Part shown: positions 18,927-25,979 of the stretch, in pieces
Layout: each line of letters begins with the position of its first letter
Position numbering within the stretch: the stretch's first letter is position 1
From: Fictibacillus solisalsi
GTDB taxonomy: Bacteria > Bacillota > Bacilli > Bacillales > Fictibacillaceae
Direction of reading: 5' to 3'
DNA length: 64,000 bases
Assembly (NCBI RefSeq): GCF_900103485.1
Contig: NZ_FNHW01000001.1
Span: 1,399,418 to 1,463,417, forward strand
Program-made: the position numbers and the translations under genes
The notes under the pieces: generated by a model
What the model saw: the letters and a program-made list of their open reading frames with translations, nothing else
The model's database searches: none
Told to the model about the DNA's origin: nothing

Positions 18927-19904
18927 TTATTCTTTGATGAATTCCTTTGTACTTCTCACTGTATCAATTGGGCGCACTAATTTTTCTATTTCTGCACGTT
19001 TAGGCTCTAAGAATGGGGGCAAGGATAATTTTTCTCCAAGTGTTTCGTAAGGTTCATCTCCCATAAAACCAGGGCCATCTGTTGCAAACTCAAATAAAAT
19101 TTGTGGTGCCACTCTTGCGTATAAAGACTCGAAAAAGTGACGATTGACATAACCGGATGTAGAGAATCCAAAACTACTTAATCGCTGGGTCCATTCATCT
19201 AATACTGCACGATCCTCTACCCGGAATGCTGTATGATGTACCGTGCCATAACCTTGTCGGGCTTGAGGAAGAATCGTATTATATTCAACAATGACAGAGG
19301 CGCCATTGCCACCTTCTCCTACTTCAAATAAATGGAATGATCCTTCCTCCGCAGTCTCTTTAAATAATAGAACTTTTTCCAGCATTTCTTTAAAATAATC
19401 AAAGTTCGCAATACGAACAAAGATAGGCCCTAAACCAGTAATGGCATATTCCAGTGGGATAGGACCCTTTTGCCAAGGTGTACCAGATTCCACGCCTTTA
19501 TTGAATTCATCTGAAATTAATTGGTATTGTTGATCATCAAAATCCACGAAAGAGAGGGTTTTCTTGCCAAATTGCTCTTTAATTCCAGTATGTTGGACTT
19601 CTAAACGATCAAAACGTTGTACCCAATATTCTAGTGCTGCATCACTAGGTACACGGAAAGAGGTCTTTGAAATCTCGTTCGAACCATGTACACCTTTTGG
19701 AATGCCAGGGAAGTCAAAGAACGTCATGTCTGTTCCTGCACTCCCTTTATCATCAGCAAAGAATAAATGATAGGTTTGAATATCGTCTTGATTGACTGTT
19801 TTTTTAACTAAACGCATTCCTAAAACATAGGTGAAAAATTCATAGTTCTTTTCTGCACTACTTGTAATAGCTGTTACGTGGTGTATTCCTTTTAGATGGT
19901 TCAT
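18927..19904 (-). CDS. Ring-cleaving dioxygenase, two-domain VOC type (MhqA/MhqO-like)
   Basis: A 325-residue protein of two glyoxalase/VOC modules. Metal ligands are suggested by GIHHVTA at the N-terminus, VHHTAFRV in the second half and FEFATDGPG near the end. RLVKKTVNQDD and YHLFFADDKGSAGTDMTFFD are hallmarks of the Bacillus MhqA/MhqE/MhqO group, which cleaves catechol or hydroquinone-type rings and protects against quinone stress. A disrupted paralog follows upstream and a MarR-type regulator is next, the usual MhqR arrangement. Regulation by that MarR protein is inferred. Confidence 0.88.
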   Translation of the reverse strand: MNHLKGIHHVTAITSSAEKNYEFFTYVLGMRLVKKTVNQDDIQTYHLFFADDKGSAGTDMTFFDFPGIPKGVHGSNEISKTSFRVPSDAALEYWVQRFDRLEVQHTGIKEQFGKKTLSFVDFDDQQYQLISDEFNKGVESGTPWQKGPIPLEYAITGLGPIFVRIANFDYFKEMLEKVLLFKETAEEGSFHLFEVGEGGNGASVIVEYNTILPQARQGYGTVHHTAFRVEDRAVLDEWTQRLSSFGFSTSGYVNRHFFESLYARVAPQILFEFATDGPGFMGDEPYETLGEKLSLPPFLEPKRAEIEKLVRPIDTVRSTKEFIKE

Positions 19905-19978
19905 TTTATTTTCCTCCTAGGAAATTTATTTTTAATAGTAAGCTTGGTTTAATTGATGGGATCCTGTTCGTTTGTTAA

Positions 19979-20688
19979 TTAATACTCCTCAATGAGTTTT
20001 AGATTTTCTTCAATTTCAACTCTACAGTCTTCTAAAAATGGTGGTAAATCTAATTTTTCACCTAGTGTTTCGATGTCTCCATCGATGGTGAAACCTGGTC
20101 CATCGGTTGCAATTTCAAATAGAATTCCGTTTGACTCGCGGAAATATAGGTTCTTAAAGTAGAAGCGATCCACTATACCAGTTGATTGGAAGCCACGTGC
20201 TCGTACTTGCTCTTCCCAAAAGATAAGCTGTTCTTCGTTTTTTACACGAATGGCTAAATGATGAATACTGCCACGGCCTGGTTTTTTAGACGGACCGTCT
20301 AAATATTTCACGAAGATTTCTCCAAAAACCTCTCCTTTGATTGATTGAAAAATCGCTTCGTCATCTGTACGGTTATCTCTGTATAGCCAAATAGGTCTGT
20401 AAGTGTGCTTGCTAGTTTATCCCTCAAAACGTGCTTTCCAATAGAATAAACTTGCTTCTGATGGTACGAGTTTTTCCTACTAGTGGAATTTCAAAAAATG
20501 ATAATTCGGTACCTGGGCTACCTGTTTTATCTCCATAAAAGAAGTGATACATCGATGGATCATCTTGATTCACTGTTACTTTCACACGACGTAGACCAAG
20601 CACATGTCGGTAAAAGTGATTATTTTGACTTGCGTTTTTTGTAATCATGGAAATGTGATGATGTCCTGGAATTTTATATATAGATCAT
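19979..20688 (-). pseudogene. Second ring-cleaving dioxygenase, broken by frameshifts and an internal loss
   Basis: From ATG 20688 the frame changes after four codons into YKIPGHHHISMITKN, then QNNHFYRHVLGLRRVKVTVN, YHFFYGDKTGSPGTELSFFE, a VOC first half. It shifts again near 20475 (LVPSEASLFYWKARFEG) and lacks most of the central domain junction. The second half reads GRGSIHHLAIRVKNEEQLI...FEIATDGPGFTIDGD to the stop at 19979. It is homologous to the intact gene at 18927-19904. With roughly 235 codons against 320, it is not functional. Confidence 0.88.
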
Positions 20689-20766
20689 TCCTCCATTTTC
20701 AATTAACTAGTCAAGTGATAATGAAAAAAATTAATAGCATAGCATTTACCACAAGCAAAGGGATTC

Positions 20767-21213
20767 TTAATTTTCTAATTTATTTTCAGTATGTTTTTGT
20801 AGCTTAGTCATCAGCTTGTATAGTGTTTTTTGCTCATCCTCTGTTATACACTCATTGACAATGGACGTTTGGAAGGTAAGTTGGTGTTCAAAAACTTCAT
20901 GCATTTTATCTTCCCCTTTTGAAGTAAGGGTAATCCATTTAGTTTTCCAGTCCTGCTTACGCTGTATATATCCCTCTTGCTCAAGTCGAGTGAGCATACG
21001 TGAAATTCCCCCCTCTGACACCGTTACTTTTACAGCCAGCTCACTTTGAATGATCGGTTGATAAGTCAAAATCTGATTTAATACATCAAACTGTGCAGCT
21101 GTAATACCAAACTGTTTTAAGAATTCATTCGATAGTAAATTACTTTGATGTGTAAAACGAGCAATACGCAACCAGATTAGTGAACCAAGTGTATTTTTTC
21201 TCAATTGACTCAT
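20767..21213 (-). CDS. MarR-family regulator (MhqR-like)
   Basis: A 148-residue winged-helix protein: [24 protein letters not shown], the recognition region [22 protein letters not shown] and the wing [17 protein letters not shown]. It lacks an obvious thiol switch. Placed directly upstream of the two dioxygenase genes on the same strand, it resembles MhqR, which represses quinone-detoxification genes. The upstream region contains TATCTC-N6-GAATA at 21268-21286, a weak partial match to the MhqR box. The ligand is inferred to be a quinone-like compound. Confidence 0.85.
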   Translation of the reverse strand: MSQLRKNTLGSLIWLRIARFTHQSNLLSNEFLKQFGITAAQFDVLNQILTYQPIIQSELAVKVTVSEGGISRMLTRLEQEGYIQRKQDWKTKWITLTSKGEDKMHEVFEHQLTFQTSIVNECITEDEQKTLYKLMTKLQKHTENKLEN

Positions 21214-21397
21214 TTCCTTTCGTTACTATCACTTTACACCTCAATTGATAGAAATGCAATAAAAGTATCTCAAATTAAGAATATTTTTTACGCATCTATG
21301 AATTTCATGCTGAACTATTCTTCTCCTTTAACACGAGAGAATAAACTTGCAGTTGGGATTTCCAGGAGATTAATTGTTGAATAAGAGGAAAAGACCA

Positions 21398-21552
21398 TAA
21401 TAGGTTCTTATTCAAGACAAAACAGCTTGACTACAGCCTTACGTGATATGGGCCGAATAGAAAGAGCGATCTTTATTTTGAATTACATTTCGGATGAATC
21501 ATTAAGAAGAAAATACAAAGAGGATTGAATAAAGGAGAAGCCATGAATAGTT
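21398..21552 (+). mobile_element. Remnant of a Tn3-family transposase (TnpA C-terminal region)
   Basis: Frame one reads SYSRQNSLTTALRDMGRIER and AIFILNYISDESLRRK; after a one-base shift it continues IQRGLNKGEAMNS. This is the conserved block of Tn3-family TnpA (ALRExGRIERTLFxLDWL...LRRxxxxGLNKGEAxNALARA). Only about 50 of roughly 1000 residues survive. It ends abruptly against a GNAT remnant on the opposite strand. No terminal inverted repeats or resolvase were found. Confidence 0.8.
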
Positions 21553-21715
21553 GGAAACTTGTCCCTTTTAAATTTTGGGTGTTCTGTGATTACACGCATT
21601 AACCATTTGCTAAGTCCACGTCCTCTATATTCTGCAATTACAAAAATATCACCTAGCCAAGAAAATCTGACAAGGTCAGATACAACTCGGGCAAAAACAA
21701 AAAATAGGGCTCGTT
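21553..21715 (-). pseudogene. GNAT acetyltransferase fragment
   Basis: The minus strand reads ARVVSDLVRFSWLGDIFVIA followed by EYRGRGLSKWLMRVITEHPK. The acetyl-CoA loop R-G-x-G (YRGRGLSKWL) and the preceding strand identify a GNAT N-acetyltransferase. The N-terminal half and the C-terminal strand are missing. It abuts the Tn3 remnant at about 21553, which suggests that a transposon or a later deletion broke the gene. Confidence 0.7.
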
Positions 21716-21890
21716 TTATTTATTATTTCTTCAAATTTACTTTGCGGTCTACAACAGGAACCCTGTCACTAAGCCTACTAGTATCTCTTAGTGATGAATA
21801 AGGTTATGTAAAAAGGCATATTTGCTTTTATTTACTTTCGACCGCCAGAATATTCGGTCAGTTAACTTTACCTGTCATCTTTTACTATGT

Positions 21891-21916
21891 TATATTGGTT
21901 TGGACAAACCAATATA
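21891..21916. repeat. 26-bp perfect inverted repeat upstream of the DUF2187-like gene
   Basis: TATATTGGTTTG (21891-21902) and CAAACCAATATA (21905-21916) flank a two-base centre. The symmetry is typical of a dimeric repressor site. There is no T-run in either direction, so a terminator is less likely. It lies 60 bases before the small gene at 21978. Confidence 0.55.
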
Positions 21917-21977
21917 TGCCTAGTAATCTGCACTTGGGCATATTTATTATGAACTTATGTAAGGATGGTGAGAGATC

Positions 21978-22157
21978 ATTGAAGTAGAAATTGGTAACCA
22001 TATCGAAACAAAAGATGGGATAAAGGGACAAGTTATAGCCCTACTAACAAACACGGTAGTTATTGATGTATCTACATCTAAAGACAACATTATTAACTTT
22101 GATCATCCGAAACAAGTAGTTAGAAAAGCTATGATAAAAAATGTTGAAACTAAATAA
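21978..22157 (+). CDS. DUF2187-like small protein with a non-standard start
   Basis: A 59-residue frame that begins at ATT 21978, since no ATG, GTG or TTG is in frame. AAGGATGG lies 10-17 bases upstream. The sequence EVEIGNHIETKDGIKGQVIA, then VVIDVSTSKDN and KQVVRKAMIKNVETK, resembles the KOW-like DUF2187/YkvS family of Bacillus small proteins (GDxIxFKDGLxGxVEKVxxNSVIVD). Either ATT initiates translation, as known for infC, or the start codon was lost and this is a pseudogene. A clean terminator follows. Confidence 0.55.
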   Translation: MEVEIGNHIETKDGIKGQVIALLTNTVVIDVSTSKDNIINFDHPKQVVRKAMIKNVETK

Positions 22158-22188
22158 ATTGGAGAGCGCATCTCTCCTATAAGTAAAC

Positions 22189-22218
22189 AAAAATCCCGCT
22201 ATTATAAGCGGGATTTTT
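22189..22218 (+). terminator. Terminator of the DUF2187-like gene
   Basis: AAAAATCCCGCT and AAGCGGGATTTTT form a stem with a five-base loop, flanked by A- and T-runs so it can work in both directions. A smaller hairpin (GGAGAG/CTCTCC) precedes it at 22161-22177. Confidence 0.85.
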
Positions 22219-22325
22219 AATAAAAAGACCATTATTTCTTATTTTCACCTTCATAATTACAAATGCTTACGTATACAAACGTTTGTGCATTGTTAATGGT
22301 TCACTCATTGCCTATTTGTATATAA

Positions 22326-22628
22326 CTAAAGTGAAGGATTAAACATAATAAACCTAGGGTTATCAAATAAAGATCCTTCTTGTAATGTTACATCTAAAGT
22401 ACCTTCTAATATTGGGTAGTCAAAAGATAACGGTTTTTCGCTTAAGGATTGTAGAGTTTTATCAGCAAAATCATAGGCCGATTGTAATGTAATCTGAGAT
22501 TTAAGTATGGTATCTTTATGTTTGACTGTTTTTTCGTCTGTCCTCTTTATGATGTAACGTCCCTCTATTACTTGTCCTTCATTATAACGCCGGTATGTTT
22601 GTCTAAAAATGTAACGAGCTTGCTTCAT
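22326..22628 (-). CDS. Hypothetical protein (100 aa)
   Basis: ATG 22628 has GGAGG six bases upstream, preferred over a frame extended to 22688. The product is soluble and basic at its N-terminus (MKQARYIFRQTYRRYNEGQVIEGR...), with an amphipathic helix (LQSAYDFADKTLQSLSEKPL) and a beta-rich end. No family was recognised. It lies downstream of a decayed homing-endonuclease-repeat gene on the same strand, so phage or mobile-element ancestry is possible. Confidence 0.5.
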   Translation of the reverse strand: MKQARYIFRQTYRRYNEGQVIEGRYIIKRTDEKTVKHKDTILKSQITLQSAYDFADKTLQSLSEKPLSFDYPILEGTLDVTLQEGSLFDNPRFIMFNPSL

Positions 22629-22691
22629 TCCTGTACCTCCAGTTTGGTCTCTATATATCATCGGGAAGCACATACAAATGTTTAACATCTT

Positions 22692-23093
22692 TCAAGCATC
22701 CTTGTTCTTCTTGTAAAGCCCTGCTGCACGAGTGACAGTACTCCACGAACCGAATAGCCCATGTACAGTATCTATCGAAGGACGTATACCCCTTTTCACA
22801 TATTCCTGAACGGTTATATATGACTGATCCACTGCACCTCTTTGTAGTGCTCGAATAACTTGTTGCTTTGTATACTTTCCCGCAACTTCACGATTAAAAG
22901 GAATACCTGCGGCTTTTAACGCCCTGTTCCACGTACCCAAACTTTTTCTTATCGTGTTTAATGTTGGAGAATAATTTTTCTATCTATAAAGGTTATATGT
23001 AATATTATATGCGTTCACATGATAGTAATGCTGCAGTCGTTTGATTATTTCCTCTGGAATAACTTTTTGCAAACTTTCATTTGTTTGGCTAAT
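22692..23093 (-). pseudogene. Homing-endonuclease-associated repeat protein, interrupted
   Basis: Two repeats are visible, each about 50 residues with the pattern PS/PT-x-x-TI-x-x-x-G-x-W-x-x-A-x-x-AG: TLNTIRKSLGTWNRALKAAG and RPSIDTVHGLFGSWSTVTRA. This is the repeat found next to HNH homing endonucleases and in phage proteins. Upstream in the same frame, VIPEEIIKRLQHYYHVNAYN continues the protein but is cut off by an in-frame TAG just before KNYSPTLN. A TTG at 22940 could start a truncated 82-residue product, but it has no ribosome binding site. Confidence 0.65.
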
Positions 23094-23110
23094 CCCCGCT
23101 TGTTATCAGT

Positions 23111-23290
23111 ATGGTAAGTAAAACATGGACGAAGGAACAAAAAGAAAGATTTTATTCTTTACTGGCGGAGCGGCTTAAAAAGGAGTGCGGTATCTCCCCG
23201 CAAGATCTTATGGTTTCGATTACAGAAAACGGAGCGGCCGATTGGAGTTTTGGTCGAGGTGAGGCTCAATTTCTTACAGGTAAGTTATAA
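23111..23290 (+). pseudogene. C-terminal half of a tautomerase-family protein
   Basis: Reads [20 protein letters not shown], then [20 protein letters not shown] and [13 protein letters not shown] to TAA. This is the conserved second half of the roughly 125-residue tautomerase (4-oxalocrotonate tautomerase-like) family. The N-terminal half with the catalytic Pro1 is absent, and the ATG at 23111 has no ribosome binding site. It is therefore a truncated gene. A strong terminator follows. Confidence 0.8.
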
Positions 23291-23297
23291 ACGAAAT

Positions 23298-23335
23298 AGA
23301 AGGCTGACGAAACAAGCCTTCTGTTTTTTATTTAT
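23298..23335 (+). terminator. Terminator of the tautomerase remnant
   Basis: AGAAGGCT (23298-23305) pairs with AGCCTTCT (23315-23322), followed by GTTTTTTATTT. Confidence 0.85.
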
Positions 23336-23689
23336 GTTAGACTCAATGAGATTATGTCGATTACTAATGTCGTGATCTTTGTTATTCAGAAACTATTTAC
23401 GTTTAAAAGGAAGGATAGAGAGGTAAATGTAAAGATGGTTAAAAAGACTTATAAGATTCTTCCTATGCCAATTACCTGTAATTGGTTTTTGACATGTCCC
23501 TACTATAAAATTCGTGAGAAAGGAGAAAGGAAAATCAACGAAATGGGATCTATTTTGTATGTTCTATTACATGTTTTCATTTCATTAAAAGCATCCTAAA
23601 ACAAACCCTATCAAACGTATAACCTAAAATGAAATGACAAAGAGCTTTCACGATGATAAAAACATCAAAAGTTGAAGGGAGAATTATCA
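23336..23689. other. Intergenic stretch, nothing firmly recognised
   Basis: An 81-codon plus frame at 23354-23599 has no ribosome binding site and no family features. The last 30 bases hold the leader of the next gene. Confidence 0.4.
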
Positions 23690-24349
23690 GTGAAACTGTA
23701 TCAAGTAAGAAAAGGCCAGTTTGTCTACTTTAACAATGAATTACACAGGGTTTATGGAGTAAAACACATGTATAAGCAATCCGTTCATCTCATACGGCTT
23801 AGAGATTTAACACAACACTTAACCAATGCCGTCAGTGTGGAGAAATACAAGCCTAAGGAACTGGACAGCTTTATCTTTAACCATAAGGAGTATACGCTCA
23901 GAAGTGATCAAAAAGCACAAGTAGGGGATTATGTTCTGATCCACAATCCAATGCCTGATTCCCTCGATACATATTCTCTAAATGAAATTGATGAGGTAGA
24001 AACAGTGGATGCTAAAGGTGTCATGACTAGTAGATCACACGGCATTAAACATAATGAATACATGTTGATGGTTCCCGGACGTTCAAATAACAGCCATGCC
24101 ATTGATTATCAGGATATTAACCGTGTACCAGATCACTTGCAGAATACTCAGTTTTCTCAGCCAAAAGAAGAGATTCTGCCAACACTAGGAGATATCTACA
24201 GAAAGCACGACAGTAACGAACCTTATGAGGCAATGGTCATAGCAATAACTGGTTCAACGGTTTTCCTGGGAAACGGTTTGCAGCTATCTCAGAAAGAACT
24301 GATGAACACGGATCAGTGGGAACTACTTTATAATCTGCTTGATAACTAA
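23690..24349 (+). CDS. Hypothetical protein preceding opuD
   Basis: A 219-residue soluble protein. The GTG at 23690 follows GGGAG eight bases upstream and is preferred over TTG 23672, which has no site. The N-terminus VKLYQVRKGQFVYFNNELHR suggests a small beta-barrel (KOW/SH3-like) fold, repeated in outline near residue 85 (QVGDYVLIHNPM) and near 170 (LPTLGDIYRKHDSNEPYEAM), so three related barrels are possible. No family name was recognised. It is 52 bases ahead of opuD on the same strand and may be cotranscribed, but no functional link is evident. Confidence 0.7.
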   Translation: MKLYQVRKGQFVYFNNELHRVYGVKHMYKQSVHLIRLRDLTQHLTNAVSVEKYKPKELDSFIFNHKEYTLRSDQKAQVGDYVLIHNPMPDSLDTYSLNEIDEVETVDAKGVMTSRSHGIKHNEYMLMVPGRSNNSHAIDYQDINRVPDHLQNTQFSQPKEEILPTLGDIYRKHDSNEPYEAMVIAITGSTVFLGNGLQLSQKELMNTDQWELLYNLLDN

Positions 24350-24401
24350 CTCTATTTTGAATGCAGCTTACAGGTTTCAGACATTTTATTAGGAGGATTC
24401 T

Positions 24402-25928
24402 ATGGACAGAAAAAACACCGGAAATAGTGTTTTTATTATTTCAATACTTATTACATTGATTTTTATTATCTGGGGTGTGTTTTTTACAGATAATCTCGCC
24501 AAAGTTACCAATGCCATTTATAATGGTTCCATTGATTATCTGGGTTGGTTCTATCTTGGTGCCACGTTATTCTTTGTTATCTTTTCCGTTTATTTATTGC
24601 TGTCAAAGTATGGAGATATCCGTCTTGGCAAAAAAACAGACAGACCTGATTTTAACACAGCGTCCTGGCTCGCCATGTTATTCGGTGCAGGAATGGGAAT
24701 CGGAATTGTGTACTGGAGTGTGGCTGAACCGATTACGCACTACACTGCCCCGCCTTACGGAAAAGGATATACGGTCGACGCAGCAAATACAGCAATGAAA
24801 TTCACATTTTTCCATTGGGGTTTAGACCCCTGGGCTATTTATACTGTGATTGGTTTGGCTCTGGCCTTTTTTCAATACAACAAACGGCTTCCTGCCGCTA
24901 TTAGTTCGGCATTTCATCCAATATTGGGTGACAAAATTTATGGGCCGATCGGTAAGACCATTGATATTTTATCCATTTTTGCCACAGTTTTTGGAATCGC
25001 GACGTCTTTAGGTCTGGGGGCGATGCAGGTTACTGCCGGCATGCATGACATATTTGGCGTTCCCAACGGATTAGTTGTGCAGCTCATCGTGATTGCGGTC
25101 GCTACCGTCCTGTTTATCATATCGATCAATACAGGCTTAGAAAAAGGGATTCAATATTTATCGAATACAGCTATGATCTTATCTTTCGCTATAATGCTTG
25201 TTATTTTGGTTGTTGGTCCGACCTTGACCATATTTAAAGTTCTTTTTAACACCACCGGTATCTACTTAAGTGACTTTATACACATGAGTTTACGATTAGA
25301 ACCTTTTGGGGAAGGAAAATGGATAGCATCCTGGACATTATTTTATTGGGCATGGTGGATTGCCTGGGCACCTTTTGTGGGTATGTTTATTGCCCGTGTT
25401 TCAAAAGGACGAACAGTCCGGGAATTTGTTATTGGAGTGTTGGTCGTGCCCACCCTGGGCACATTTCTCTGGATGTCCATCTTTGGAGGCTCAGCTCTTG
25501 AACTTGTCCAAAAGCAAGATAATCATCATCTGGCAAACTTTATTACAAAAAATGTTTCGTTGTCGATCTTTACATTCTTTGATTATCTCCCATTAAGCTC
25601 AGTACTCAGCATTTTAGGGTTCGCAGTGGTAGCCATTTATTATATTACAGTTGCAGATACGGCAACCTTTGTCCTGGGCATGCTTAGCGAGGGCGGAACA
25701 TTAAATCCATCTAATAAAATTAAAGTAATTTGGGGCGTGATTCAATCGGCCGTAGCGGCTGTATTACTGTTGGCGGGTGGATTAAACGTATTGCAAACGG
25801 CCTCTATTGCCGCTGCCCTCCCTTTTGCTGTCATCATGGTGGTCATGTGCTACTCGTTATTGAAAGGTCTAAAAAGTGAAGTTAAAGTACAGCGAGGAAG
25901 TAAAGGCAGAGCCCCTGTTCAGCCTTAA
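24402..25928 (+). CDS. opuD: BCCT-family glycine betaine transporter OpuD
   Basis: A 508-residue, 12-helix carrier of the betaine-choline-carnitine family. It has the Gly-rich MLFGAGMGIGIVYWSVAEP in helix 3, WGLDPWAIYTVIGLALAFF and the signature TLFYWAWWIAWAPFVGMFIARVS segment in helix 8. These proteins import glycine betaine with sodium for osmoprotection. The length matches OpuD. The ATG follows TAGGAGG. A strong two-way terminator follows. Choline or another betaine cannot be excluded as substrate. Confidence 0.92.
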   Translation: MDRKNTGNSVFIISILITLIFIIWGVFFTDNLAKVTNAIYNGSIDYLGWFYLGATLFFVIFSVYLLLSKYGDIRLGKKTDRPDFNTASWLAMLFGAGMGIGIVYWSVAEPITHYTAPPYGKGYTVDAANTAMKFTFFHWGLDPWAIYTVIGLALAFFQYNKRLPAAISSAFHPILGDKIYGPIGKTIDILSIFATVFGIATSLGLGAMQVTAGMHDIFGVPNGLVVQLIVIAVATVLFIISINTGLEKGIQYLSNTAMILSFAIMLVILVVGPTLTIFKVLFNTTGIYLSDFIHMSLRLEPFGEGKWIASWTLFYWAWWIAWAPFVGMFIARVSKGRTVREFVIGVLVVPTLGTFLWMSIFGGSALELVQKQDNHHLANFITKNVSLSIFTFFDYLPLSSVLSILGFAVVAIYYITVADTATFVLGMLSEGGTLNPSNKIKVIWGVIQSAVAAVLLLAGGLNVLQTASIAAALPFAVIMVVMCYSLLKGLKSEVKVQRGSKGRAPVQP

Positions 25929-25945
25929 CATTCATTAAAAACGAA

Positions 25946-25979
25946 AGGCTGCCCCGATTCATCGGGGCAGCCTTTTTTA
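25946..25979. terminator. Bidirectional terminator between opuD and the GH31 gene
   Basis: AGGCTGCCCCGAT (25946-25958) and ATCGGGGCAGCCT (25961-25973) form a perfect 13-bp stem, with A-rich DNA on the left and TTTTTT on the right. It serves the two converging transcripts. Confidence 0.95.

Noticed and set aside
21559-21801. 80-codon plus-strand frame
   Set aside because: Antisense of the GNAT remnant, whose minus-strand translation has the acetyl-CoA loop.
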